Of a DNA stretch of 62,559 nt, positions 1 to 7,619 are shown one piece after another (within the stretch, counting starts at the first letter, position 1; each line of letters opens with the position of its first letter). The notes beneath the pieces are model-generated. The model was not told where the DNA came from, made no database searches, and worked only from the letters and a program-made list of their open reading frames with translations. The translations under genes were made by a program, and so were the position numbers. Origin of the DNA: an uncultured Bacteroidia bacterium (GTDB taxonomy: Bacteria; Bacteroidota; Bacteroidia; Bacteroidales; UBA932); NCBI GenBank assembly GCA_902780175.1, contig CACZEU010000001.1:1-62559 (forward strand), given 5' to 3'.

Positions 1-10
1 CCTGCATCCA

Positions 11-37
11 TTTGACGCATTGCCTGGACATACTTTG
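11..37 (+). promoter_or_regulatory. Weak promoter-like sequence ahead of the left repeat array
   Basis: TTTG at 11-14 is followed by TACTTTG at 31-37. This resembles the Bacteroides -33/-7 pair, but the spacing is short (16 bp) and the -7 box lacks one base of TAnnTTTG. If real, it would transcribe the repeat array at 100-293. There is no other support. Confidence 0.2.
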
Positions 38-99
38 GGTAATTCTCGTTCTTTTTCATAACCCTTTCTTTTTTGTCCAACTTTTGGGGCGCAGATCAT

Positions 100-293
100 C
101 GGACACCCAAGCTGGATCAAAAATCCTGAAAACAATCCAGAGCGGGTGGTCGGATGCTCAAACTGGATCAAGAATCCCGGAAACGATCCAGAATGGGTGC
201 CGGACACCCAAATTGGATCAAAAATCCCGAAAATGATCCAGAACGGGTGGTCGGATGCCCCAACGGGATCAAAAATCCCGAAAACGATCCAGG
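100..293. repeat. Tandem array of ~51-bp units, four copies
   Basis: Units begin at 100, 151, 201 and 252 and are 51, 50 and 51 bp, then a partial fourth. Each carries GGATC, an A-rich stretch, CCCGAAAA and GATCC. The outer arms can pair as CTGGATC with GATCCAG (7 bp in unit 2, weaker in the others). The period is not a multiple of three and drifts by a base, so the open frames over it are probably not genes. The repeats are neither identical nor separated by unique spacers, so this is not CRISPR. The rest of 1-386 shows nothing further that can be named. Confidence 0.8.
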
Positions 294-386
294 GAGACAG
301 GTGGAGGCCGCTGGAATGCAACGGGGGCCCGGCAGCGAATGGACTGCCGGGGGAGCAATAGGGAGTAGCCGAAAATCGCTCCCTGC

Positions 387-725
387 TTACAGCATTTTGT
401 GCATTTTGCTGCGGTTGCGCCAGCCGGCGTCGGATTTGGTGGTGGTGAAGTAGACCACTATGTCGGCGTCGGATTTCCAGTCTACGAAGTAGATCTTTTT
501 CTTTGCGTCGGATTTGTAGTTGGTGAAGTACCAGAGGCCTTTGTTGTCGGTGGCGTCGGACTTGGTGGAGCATTTGTAAACAACGAGGTCGGCGTCGGAT
601 TTGGTGTTGGTGACGTAGACCTTGACGTCGGCGTCGCTCTTGTAGTTGACTGAATAGACGGTCTGGGCCTTGGCGGCGACTGTGCCGATGACCGCGAGGA
701 TGAGGACTAAGAGGATCTTTTTCAT
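387..725 (-). CDS. Small secreted protein with KSDA repeats (DUF6150-like)
   Basis: A 112-residue protein. The N-terminus (MKKILLVLILAVIGTVAAKA-QT) is a clear signal peptide, so it is exported. The mature part is built from short beta-like repeats of about 10-19 residues, each ending in K-S-D-A, six to seven times (YKSDAD, TKSDAD, TKSDAT, YKSDAK, WKSDAD, TKSDAG). It ends in a basic tail GWRNRSKMHKML. From memory this resembles the small Bacteroidota family DUF6150; the function is unknown. It is the last gene of a minus-strand run, 12 bp after the COG0523 gene. The nucleotide repeat also keeps the opposite strand open, but that reading has no signal peptide and is taken as a shadow. Confidence 0.75.
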   Translation of the reverse strand: MKKILLVLILAVIGTVAAKAQTVYSVNYKSDADVKVYVTNTKSDADLVVYKCSTKSDATDNKGLWYFTNYKSDAKKKIYFVDWKSDADIVVYFTTTKSDAGWRNRSKMHKML

Positions 726-737
726 ATCTGTTCGCTT

Positions 738-1958
738 TTACTTTGAATCTTGCAATAATCTTGCCCTGTCGTCGAGGCAGAAGTCCATTATGGACTCAAG
801 GGCTTCGCGGTCGAGGTGCTGTCCGATGAAGACTATCTTGTTGATGCGGTCGCCGTAAACGGGGTCCCAGTCGCGGCGGAGCTTGCCGTCGCGGCGGAGC
901 ATCTCTTCCAGTTCGTCCCGGGGCATCGTGGCGTACCACTGGCCGGCGTCGCGGACGGTTTTCTGGGTGCCGGCCTGCTCGAAGAGGAAGCAGCGGTCGA
1001 TGTCGTGGGAGAAGTAGCAGAGGCCTTTGGCACGGATGATCTCCTTGGGCCAGCGCCGGGCTACCATCTCGTCGAATTTGTTGATATCCAGCGGTGGACG
1101 GGCGGAATAGACGAAGGTCTGGATGCCGTATTCCTCGGCCTCTCCTTCATCGTCATGGTGGTGATGATGGTGGTGGTGCCCCTCGTGCTCGTCATCGTCG
1201 TCGTCATCATCGTCGTCATGGTCCTCACCCTCGATCTCAGCAATCCAGGCGGCGGAAGTGGCGACGGACTCGAAGTCGAACAGGCCGGTGTCGAGCAGCT
1301 TCTCCAGCGGCACGTCGCACCAGTCGCAGGGGATGATTTCGGCCTTGGGCTGGATGGCGCGGATGATGCCGCGCACCTGCGCCAGCTCCTCGGCGGAAAT
1401 CTCGGAGGCCTTGTTCAGCAGGATGATGTTGCAGAATTCAATCTGTTCGATGACGAGGCGCTCGAGGTCTTCCTCGCCGAGGTCCTCTCGCTTCAGGGCC
1501 TGTCCGCAGCCGAATTCGTCCCTCATGCGGAGGGCGTCAACCACCGTTACGATGCAGTCCAGAGCCGGTACGCTTGCGCCCGGGTATGCCGGAGGCGCCA
1601 GCTGGGGATACGAGCAGATGGTCTGGGCGATGGGGCCCGGCTCGCAGATGCCGCTGGCCTCGATTACGATATAATCGAACCTGCGGGCGCGGGAGAGTTC
1701 CTGCAGCTGGGCGACCAGGTCCATCTTGAGGGTGCAGCAGATGCAGCCGTTCTGAAGGGCTACGAGGCTGTCGTCAGTGCCTCCTACCACGCCGCCTTTC
1801 TCGATAAGGTCGGCGTCGATGTTGACCTCGCCCAGGTCGTTGACTATCACCGCGAACTTGATGCCGCGGCGGTTGTTGAGTATGCGGTTGAGGAGTGTAG
1901 TCTTGCCGCTCCCCAGATATCCTACCGGAAGCTTCTTGTCTGTCAGTTCTATATTCAT
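738..1958 (-). CDS. COG0523/CobW-family GTPase, putative zinc metallochaperone
   Basis: A 406-residue G3E GTPase. The Walker A GYLGSGKT lies at residues 13-20, the metal-binding C-I-C-C of this family at 72-75, and a CobW C-terminal domain from about 278. Between them, residues about 245-276 hold a run of Asp followed by eight His, a likely metal-binding linker. Members insert or store Zn2+ (or Co2+/Ni2+) for client proteins in the cytoplasm. Two things are odd. The first beta strand before the P-loop seems about four residues short (KKLPV runs straight into GYLGSGKT; relatives have about four residues such as TVLS between). The base-recognition motif reads NKAS (182-185) instead of NKxD. No Zur box was recognised. 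Nucleotide specificity or activity may differ from the family. Confidence 0.85.
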   Translation of the reverse strand: MNIELTDKKLPVGYLGSGKTTLLNRILNNRRGIKFAVIVNDLGEVNIDADLIEKGGVVGGTDDSLVALQNGCICCTLKMDLVAQLQELSRARRFDYIVIEASGICEPGPIAQTICSYPQLAPPAYPGASVPALDCIVTVVDALRMRDEFGCGQALKREDLGEEDLERLVIEQIEFCNIILLNKASEISAEELAQVRGIIRAIQPKAEIIPCDWCDVPLEKLLDTGLFDFESVATSAAWIAEIEGEDHDDDDDDDDDEHEGHHHHHHHHDDEGEAEEYGIQTFVYSARPPLDINKFDEMVARRWPKEIIRAKGLCYFSHDIDRCFLFEQAGTQKTVRDAGQWYATMPRDELEEMLRRDGKLRRDWDPVYGDRINKIVFIGQHLDREALESIMDFCLDDRARLLQDSK

Positions 1959-1963
1959 TTCAA

Positions 1964-2671
1964 TTATTCCTTATCCCTGACGGCACGTACCATCAGGCCG
2001 TAGTTGCCGCGGGGGAAGTCCATGTGGCTTACTTCCATGTTGCGGACGTAGAAGGACCAGGCCGACGAGGCGTCGCCGTCAACGCAGTTGGCGGTCCAAT
2101 AGAAACCGTAGTTGCCGAAATCGTGCAGGGTGGTGCTGTTCATGCCTCCGCCTGCAGGAAGGAAGATGGTGACGTCTCCCACGGTGCCCTCGGCGCCATA
2201 AACATTGTCCTTGGAAACCCATGTCCATTTGCACTTGCTGCGAAGATCCTGCCACTCCTTGGTGGTGGGCATACGCCATTTGCCCCCGAGAATCTGGGTA
2301 GCGGCGTCGTCTCCGGGCTGCAGGACGGTTAACCCGTCGGATGCGTTGTACTTGTTAAGGCTTTCCTTGACGGCTCCGAACTTATAGGTTTCCCATTTGA
2401 AAATGTCCTTGGACTTGGTTTCGCCCCAGGCAAAATAGTCACCGGCGGCAGTGGCTTCCTTCGCCCCCAGATTCTTGTCCGCCCATTCCACCGAAAGGCC
2501 GAGGTCGAGTGCATGGATGCCAAGGGACGAGGACTTGTCGGGACTCTCCGAGCCGCCGGGGGTCTCTCCGCCGGGAACATCAGTCCCGGGATTGTCTGTG
2601 TTCTGCTTGCCGTCGCAGGAAACGAAGATCAGCGGCAGCGCCGCCATCAGGATAAACAATGTCTTTTTCAT
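1964..2671 (-). CDS. Lipoprotein with a FISUMP-type (C-type-lectin-like) domain
   Basis: A 235-residue lipoprotein. The signal ends in LIFVSC, followed by a Gly/Pro/Ser linker to about residue 50. The rest is one domain that begins HALDLGLSVEWADKNLGA, has WRMPTTKEW in the middle and ends with a YWTAN ... MVRAVRD pattern. This is the FISUMP/DUF1566 signature of surface proteins in Bacteroidota and Fibrobacter. The ligand is unknown. Related domains end the large fimbrial tip candidates in this window (26679-29279, 38300-41245, 55664-59017). It sits 5 bp before the COG0523 gene and 7 bp after the acyltransferase gene in the same run. Confidence 0.75.
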   Translation of the reverse strand: MKKTLFILMAALPLIFVSCDGKQNTDNPGTDVPGGETPGGSESPDKSSSLGIHALDLGLSVEWADKNLGAKEATAAGDYFAWGETKSKDIFKWETYKFGAVKESLNKYNASDGLTVLQPGDDAATQILGGKWRMPTTKEWQDLRSKCKWTWVSKDNVYGAEGTVGDVTIFLPAGGGMNSTTLHDFGNYGFYWTANCVDGDASSAWSFYVRNMEVSHMDFPRGNYGLMVRAVRDKE

Positions 2672-2678
2672 ATTTGAA

Positions 2679-3995
2679 TCAAGCTAATCCAGGTTTACAG
2701 GGCTTACCTATGGAACGCCTCCAGGCGAAATACAGTTCTTCGGTTGCCAGGGCCATCTTGGTGACCGAGCAGCGCGGCGACCAGTCAACCTCTTCCAGCG
2801 GGCTCCCGGGAGGGACACAGCCGGGGACCTTGGGATAGGTGTACCAGGTATCGGTAAGCGTATTCAAGTCGACGCAGTCGCCCCATTTGCCAAGGTAATT
2901 GTACTCGATGTGCACCGAGTATGCCGACGGAACGGGTATTTCCATCTTGTATTCCTTGCCGATCAAATCACGCACGCAGACGTGGAAACCCTCCATGTCG
3001 TGCACCATCGTGCCCTTGCCGAGGGGGATGAATTTCTTGGAATTGGGGAGCGAACGCACCTCTACGGGCAGTTCGCCGGTGGTGTACGTACCAGATTCGA
3101 CCTCGCCGCGTACGCGGAGGCGCTCCCATTCGTACCAGTCGGGCACGTGCGGGAAGCGAGTGGCGCCATTCAGGGCATGGAGCTGGCCGTTGGGGGCCAT
3201 TTCCCACTGCATGCCGCAGTGGTTGCAGGTGAGGACGTTGCCCTCGGAGGACATCTCGTATTCGGTGCCGCATTCGGGGCACTGGTAGAGGACCTTCTCG
3301 AGTCCTTCCGCACGCTTGTCGTAATGCATCTCGAGACCGCTGTCGCGAAGCCAGGCGAAGTCGTCGTACTGGTACGCCTTCACGAGGCCCTCGTTGATTT
3401 CGTCGGCGCTCAGGGACTCCAGCTGCTCAGGAGTGTAGATGAGCTTGAAATCGGCCGACGTGGGCTTGACGCCGCGGGGATGGAGGTTCCAGAACGGGGA
3501 ATTGACGTGATGCCCGTGGCAGATGAACGTCGCAACCGGAACCTTGAGCAGTTTGCACAATTTACCCAGCGACTCCGGGAGCACCGCGGTGGTGCCGCAG
3601 AGGGAATACCGGGCCTCGGGGTAAACCACCGCCACGTCGCCGTTCTCCACCACCCTCAGCAGCTGCCTTACCAGGGTAACGTCCGAGGTGAATTTGCGCT
3701 TGCAGATGCAGCCCACGTTGCGCAGGAGCCATTCGCGGCCTATGAATCCGTCGATGGCCACCACATAGTTGGCGCGGCGCGGATACAGGGCCTTGGTGAG
3801 CACCTTGAAGTCCATGAACGCGTTGTGGTTGCTGAGCAGCAGGAACGGCGGCTTGAGGTCCCTGGTGCCCTCGTAGTTGATCTGTACCTTGTGGGCCAGG
3901 ACGTCCGGGATGCTCAGAAGGTATGTAAGCGGGCGGAGGTACCACCGGGTACGCACCGGCGGACGCGCCATGTCGAATCGTTCAAAATCGTCCAT
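2679..3995 (-). CDS. LPLAT-family (PlsC-like) acyltransferase with zinc ribbon
   Basis: A 438-residue protein. It has the acyltransferase H-x4-D motif as HNAFMD (residues 57-62) and a second block VVYPEARYS (124-131), which place it in the lysophospholipid acyltransferase superfamily. A CPEC...CNHC pair (239-242, 257-260) is a zinc ribbon, and the C-terminal part (about 265-438) is not recognised. It probably moves an acyl chain onto a lipid or glycan at the inner membrane. The ATG overlaps the stop of the upstream SGNH-like gene by one base (3995), so the two are translationally coupled. With the MBOAT gene it forms an acylation cassette. The substrate is unknown. Confidence 0.8.
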   Translation of the reverse strand: MDDFERFDMARPPVRTRWYLRPLTYLLSIPDVLAHKVQINYEGTRDLKPPFLLLSNHNAFMDFKVLTKALYPRRANYVVAIDGFIGREWLLRNVGCICKRKFTSDVTLVRQLLRVVENGDVAVVYPEARYSLCGTTAVLPESLGKLCKLLKVPVATFICHGHHVNSPFWNLHPRGVKPTSADFKLIYTPEQLESLSADEINEGLVKAYQYDDFAWLRDSGLEMHYDKRAEGLEKVLYQCPECGTEYEMSSEGNVLTCNHCGMQWEMAPNGQLHALNGATRFPHVPDWYEWERLRVRGEVESGTYTTGELPVEVRSLPNSKKFIPLGKGTMVHDMEGFHVCVRDLIGKEYKMEIPVPSAYSVHIEYNYLGKWGDCVDLNTLTDTWYTYPKVPGCVPPGSPLEEVDWSPRCSVTKMALATEELYFAWRRSIGKPCKPGLA

Positions 3996-5026
3996 TACAG
4001 CTTAATATATCCGGAAATCCGGAGGTAGTCAATGTATTGTTCCAGGACGTCGGTGGCCTTGAGGGCTCCGACGTTGGACAAGTGTTGATTTGCGTTGTAT
4101 GTATCCTCGAAGCTGTCGGGGCCGAACAGGGCGTAATACTGTGGATCCTGAAGGTCGAGCCAGGGCAGTTTGGCTATGACGGGGACGAGGTTTTCGTGCC
4201 ATCGGTCCGCCGCGCTGACGTGCTCGCGGTACATGGGAATGGTGAGGAACATTACCGGTATACCCTTGGCATGGCACATATCCACCATCTTCCCGGTGGC
4301 CTTTACCGCATACTTTCCGGGCACGACCGCAGAGCCGTCGACGGGTGCACCTTCGGTCCTGTACCTCCTGAGGGTATTCTCGGTGAGGCCCGAGGTAAAA
4401 CGCGAATACTTGCCGTCGTAGTCCTCATTGGGGTCATACCGCATGCCTCCCGGATGGTGGATATTGCGGTCGAGCAGCAGGGGGTCGTCGAAGATCAGGC
4501 CGTGGTTGCGGAGGGTGGACGACCAGGCGAAAGGCACATCATCCAGGCGAAACAGCCGCAGGGATGATTTTAACTTGATGCCGAAATTGCGTCGGGCGGC
4601 GAAACTGGTGAACTGGTCGCTCAGGTTCTGCTCAGGAAGCCTCTTCTGGTCGTAGTCATAGATGGGATAGGTCTCCAGCACGACCAGTTTCGGGGTGAAC
4701 AGGGTAAGGGCCTCCTCGAGCATATAGCGGCAGTCGTCCATCGTGGAGCCGGGAGCGGCAAGCAGGAAGCAATTCTGCCCCAGTGTCTTCTTTATGTGCT
4801 TGGGAACGAGCCCGGTATATGCATGGGAATTGCCTATGACAAGGATATCGACGGGTTTGCCCTGGCTGGCATATTGATAGAGGTAATGCCACTTCTTGGC
4901 TATGTGGTTGTTGGTGTCGTCGGGATTGAAGATGCCACGTGCGTCGCAGAACGCAACTACCCCACAGAGCACCGCAACCACCGCAAGCACTTCCAGAACG
5001 AACAATCCAAAACGTTTCTCTTTCAT
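3995..5026 (-). CDS. SGNH/DltD-AlgJ-like membrane-anchored protein, partner of MBOAT
   Basis: The start chosen is the ATG at 5026 (MKEKRFGLF), which gives 343 residues and begins just before a single N-terminal membrane helix. An upstream in-frame ATG at 5071 lies inside the MBOAT gene. After the helix comes ILVIGNSHAYTGL, the GxSx block of SGNH-type enzymes, then a Rossmann-like fold with VVLETYPIYDYD, and late NQHLSNVGA, where the His could complete the site. MBOAT proteins often work with such extracytoplasmic SGNH partners (AlgI with AlgJ/X, DltB with DltD) to move acyl groups onto exported glycans. The gap to the MBOAT stop is one base. Confidence 0.75.
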   Translation of the reverse strand: MKEKRFGLFVLEVLAVVAVLCGVVAFCDARGIFNPDDTNNHIAKKWHYLYQYASQGKPVDILVIGNSHAYTGLVPKHIKKTLGQNCFLLAAPGSTMDDCRYMLEEALTLFTPKLVVLETYPIYDYDQKRLPEQNLSDQFTSFAARRNFGIKLKSSLRLFRLDDVPFAWSSTLRNHGLIFDDPLLLDRNIHHPGGMRYDPNEDYDGKYSRFTSGLTENTLRRYRTEGAPVDGSAVVPGKYAVKATGKMVDMCHAKGIPVMFLTIPMYREHVSAADRWHENLVPVIAKLPWLDLQDPQYYALFGPDSFEDTYNANQHLSNVGALKATDVLEQYIDYLRISGYIKL

Positions 5027-5027
5027 C

Positions 5028-6449
5028 TCAGAACTGGAAATAAATGAATTGGGATGAACTGCCGATGCCATAGCGCCCGAGAAAGACTATGAGCAGGACG
5101 ACCGCAATGGCACAAACGACGCGTACAACCGCAGGTGCCTGCAGGAAACGGGTGCGCATCTTTTCGCCGAACTTCTCCGATACGGCCTCCTGTATGCAGA
5201 GCAGCACAAGGAGCGCGCAGGCAAGCCAGAATTCCGTTTCTGCGAGACCGAAGGAGAACAAGCCTGCGGCGTTGCCGAACCCGATGGAAGAGAAAACCCC
5301 GGCCGCGACCGGGAAGGTCGGAGCCCGGAACAGGATAAGCGACACCGCCCACAGGACGAACACCACCAACTTGTTGAGCAGGGGGATGCGTGACGTATGC
5401 GACAGAGGCTTGTCCAGAGCGACCATGAAGAGGGCGCAGCAGAACCCCCAGGCAACGAAAGTCCACGACGCACCGTGCCACAGTCCGCTGAGGAGGAATA
5501 CCACGAAAACGTTCAGCACCCTGCGGGCCGCGCCCCTGCGGTTACCTCCCAGAGGGATGTACACATAATCCATAAACCACGACGACAGCGAAATGTGCCA
5601 GCGTTTCCAGAACTCTTTGAACGATCCCGACAGATACGGCCGGCGGAAATTGAGCATCAGTTCGACGCCCAGCAATTTCGCGGAGCCGCGGGCGATTTCA
5701 GAGTAGGAATAGAAGTCGGTGTACAGCTGGAATGCAAAGAAGATTATGGCTACAACAGTCGCAAGGCCGGAAGCCGCTGCCGGGTTCTTATACACCGCAT
5801 CGACAAAAACAGCGAGGCGGTCGGCGACGACCATCTTAAGGAACAATCCCTTGAGTATCAACGAAAAACCGTCAACCGCACGGGTATAGTCAAACTTGCG
5901 TTCGGTGTCGAACTGGGGCAAGAGCCTGCGTGCCCTCTCGATTGGGCCTGCAACAAGCTGCGGAAAGAACGCCACGAAGGTGAAGAAGCGGAGCGGATTG
6001 CGGCTGGCTGCGACCTGCCCGCGATAGACGTCGATGGTATATCCAAGGGCCTGGAACGTATAGAAACTGATACCTACCGGCAGGATGATGTTGACCGCAG
6101 GGCCTTGCGGGGCGGCTCCGAACAAGCCGAGCAGCGAAATGAAGCTGTCCACGAAGAAGCCGGCGTACTTGAAGAATCCGAGTATGCAGAGGTTGATGAC
6201 TATGTTGAGCGCCAGCCATAGTTTCTTCCGGACGGGACGGTCCTCGATGAGCAGGCCGGAAAAGTATGAACTTGCGGAAGTGAAGGCGATGAGGAAGGCG
6301 AAACGCCAGTCCCAGCAGCAATAGAAAAAGTAGCTGGCCAGCAACAGAAGCGCATTTTGCCATCCCAGACGAATCTTCCCGAACGGCAGCCAATACAGCA
6401 GGAAAACCACCGGTAGGAAAAGCATATAGGAGAAAGAATTGAACGGCAT
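5028..6449 (-). CDS. MBOAT-family O-acyltransferase (AlgI/DltB-like)
   Basis: A 473-residue multi-spanning membrane protein. Diagnostic blocks are LPVGISFYTFQ (123-133), FPQLVAGPI (162-170), WKRWHISLSSW (281-291) and FLLSGLWHGASW (318-329), with the invariant catalytic His at about 325. The length and order match AlgI/DltB/PatA-type enzymes, which pass acyl groups across the inner membrane to surface polysaccharide or cell-wall polymers. It is the first gene of the minus-strand run, whose next two genes encode an SGNH-like partner and an LPLAT enzyme. The natural substrate is not visible in the window. Confidence 0.9.
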   Translation of the reverse strand: MPFNSFSYMLFLPVVFLLYWLPFGKIRLGWQNALLLLASYFFYCCWDWRFAFLIAFTSASSYFSGLLIEDRPVRKKLWLALNIVINLCILGFFKYAGFFVDSFISLLGLFGAAPQGPAVNIILPVGISFYTFQALGYTIDVYRGQVAASRNPLRFFTFVAFFPQLVAGPIERARRLLPQFDTERKFDYTRAVDGFSLILKGLFLKMVVADRLAVFVDAVYKNPAAASGLATVVAIIFFAFQLYTDFYSYSEIARGSAKLLGVELMLNFRRPYLSGSFKEFWKRWHISLSSWFMDYVYIPLGGNRRGAARRVLNVFVVFLLSGLWHGASWTFVAWGFCCALFMVALDKPLSHTSRIPLLNKLVVFVLWAVSLILFRAPTFPVAAGVFSSIGFGNAAGLFSFGLAETEFWLACALLVLLCIQEAVSEKFGEKMRTRFLQAPAVVRVVCAIAVVLLIVFLGRYGIGSSSQFIYFQF

Positions 6450-6511
6450 ACAGGCTCTGTAACAGTTTTTCCCCGAAAGATACGATATTTTTGTTAAATT
6501 TGCGACCGATT
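6450..6511. promoter_or_regulatory. Divergent promoter region between MBOAT operon and CNNM/CBS gene
   Basis: On the plus strand TAAATTTG (6495-6502) is an exact match to the Bacteroides -7 box TAnnTTTG; no good -33 box is seen. It ends only nine bases before the ATG at 6512, so the plus-strand transcript would have almost no leader. On the minus strand TATCTTTC (complement of 6475-6482) is one base off the -7 consensus and points toward the MBOAT operon. Confidence 0.5.
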
Positions 6512-7582
6512 ATGGCCCTTTTGCTAGTCTTCCTGCTGAGCGCGATGCTCATCTCCTTCCTCTGCTCCGTGCTGGAGGCCACCCTGATGAGCACCCCCAT
6601 CTCGTACATCACGATGCGCGAGGAGGAGGGCTATAAGCCTGCGTCCAGGCTCAAGGCTTTCAAGACCGACCCGTCCAAGGCCCTCGCCGCAATCCTCAGC
6701 CTCAACACCATCGCCAACACCGTCGGCGCCGCCGGCGTGGGCAAGCAGGCCACCGAGGTATTCGGCTCCGCCTGGTTCGGTCTCGTGAGCGCCGTCACCA
6801 CCGTCCTCATCCTCGTATTTGCGGAAATCATCCCCAAGAACATCGGCACCACCCGCTGGCGCAGGCTCACCGGATTTGCCGCCTACACCATCCAGGGGCT
6901 GATTTACATCCTCTACCCCATCGTCTATTGTGTGGTCTGGCTCCAGAAGCTCATCACCCCCAAAGACGCCGACGCCACCGTCTCCCGCGAGGAGGTCAGC
7001 GCCCTGGCCGACGTAGCCGAGGAGTCCGGAGAGCTTGACGAAGACGAGAACGAAATCATCCAGAACGTCATCTCCCTGGACGAAATGACCGCCGCGGACG
7101 CCATGACGCCCCGCGTCGTCGCCGCCATCGCACCGGAAAACATGACGCTCAAGCGTTTCTACAAGGACAAACGCTTTCTGCATCACAGCCGCATCCCCGT
7201 CTTCGCCGACAACGACGAATACATCACCGGCTACATCCTCCGCATGGAGGCCCTCCAGCTCATAGCGGAAGACAAAGACGACGTAACCCTCGGCGACATC
7301 CGCCGCGACATCGCCTCCTTCACGGAAGAAACCACCCTGGACGTCATCTGGGACGAGATGATAACCAAGGACGAGCAGATCAGCGTCATAATCGACGAAT
7401 ACGGTTCCTTCCAGGGAATCCTCACGCTGGAGGACGTCATCGAGACCATCCTCGGCAACGAAATCGTCGATGAAAGGGACGAAGTCCGCGACATGCAGGA
7501 ACTGGCAATGGAGCGCTGGAAGAAGCGCGCCGCCGCCACCCGCAAGGCCGCAAAAACGAAAGAGGTCGAAACATCCAAATAA
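6512..7582 (+). CDS. CNNM/CorC-type membrane protein (DUF21 + CBS pair)
   Basis: The start is the ATG at 6512 (MALLLVFLLSAM), giving 356 residues; the codons upstream are promoter sequence. A DUF21 membrane domain (to about 150) has LEATLMS and FAEIIPK as in HlyC/CorC/CNNM proteins. A cytoplasmic part follows with two CBS domains (about 200-320; TPRVVAA ... SRIPVFAD ... ILTLEDVIETILGNEIVDE). The family is linked to Mg2+/Co2+ efflux or Na+-driven Mg2+ export. The CorC C-terminal domain is missing: the protein ends about 35 residues after the CBS pair in a Lys/Ala-rich tail, which is common for short members. Confidence 0.88.
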   Translation: MALLLVFLLSAMLISFLCSVLEATLMSTPISYITMREEEGYKPASRLKAFKTDPSKALAAILSLNTIANTVGAAGVGKQATEVFGSAWFGLVSAVTTVLILVFAEIIPKNIGTTRWRRLTGFAAYTIQGLIYILYPIVYCVVWLQKLITPKDADATVSREEVSALADVAEESGELDEDENEIIQNVISLDEMTAADAMTPRVVAAIAPENMTLKRFYKDKRFLHHSRIPVFADNDEYITGYILRMEALQLIAEDKDDVTLGDIRRDIASFTEETTLDVIWDEMITKDEQISVIIDEYGSFQGILTLEDVIETILGNEIVDERDEVRDMQELAMERWKKRAAATRKAAKTKEVETSK

Positions 7583-7588
7583 ATTGTT

Positions 7589-7596
7589 TATATTTG
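7589..7596 (+). promoter_or_regulatory. -7 box of the PUL promoter
   Basis: TATATTTG matches TAnnTTTG exactly and lies 23 bases before the ATG of the GH3 gene. No TTTG is found at the expected -33 distance. Confidence 0.5.
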
Positions 7597-7619
7597 TGGC
7601 CACACCAACTGACCACAAA

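Noticed and set aside
399..653. 84-codon plus-strand open frame rich in VGVGF repeats
   Set aside because: It is the complement of the KSDA repeat gene and has no signal or start context.
816..2003. 395-codon plus-strand open frame opposite the COG0523 gene
   Set aside because: Shadow of a GC-rich gene; the minus strand has clear GTPase motifs and the plus frame has none.
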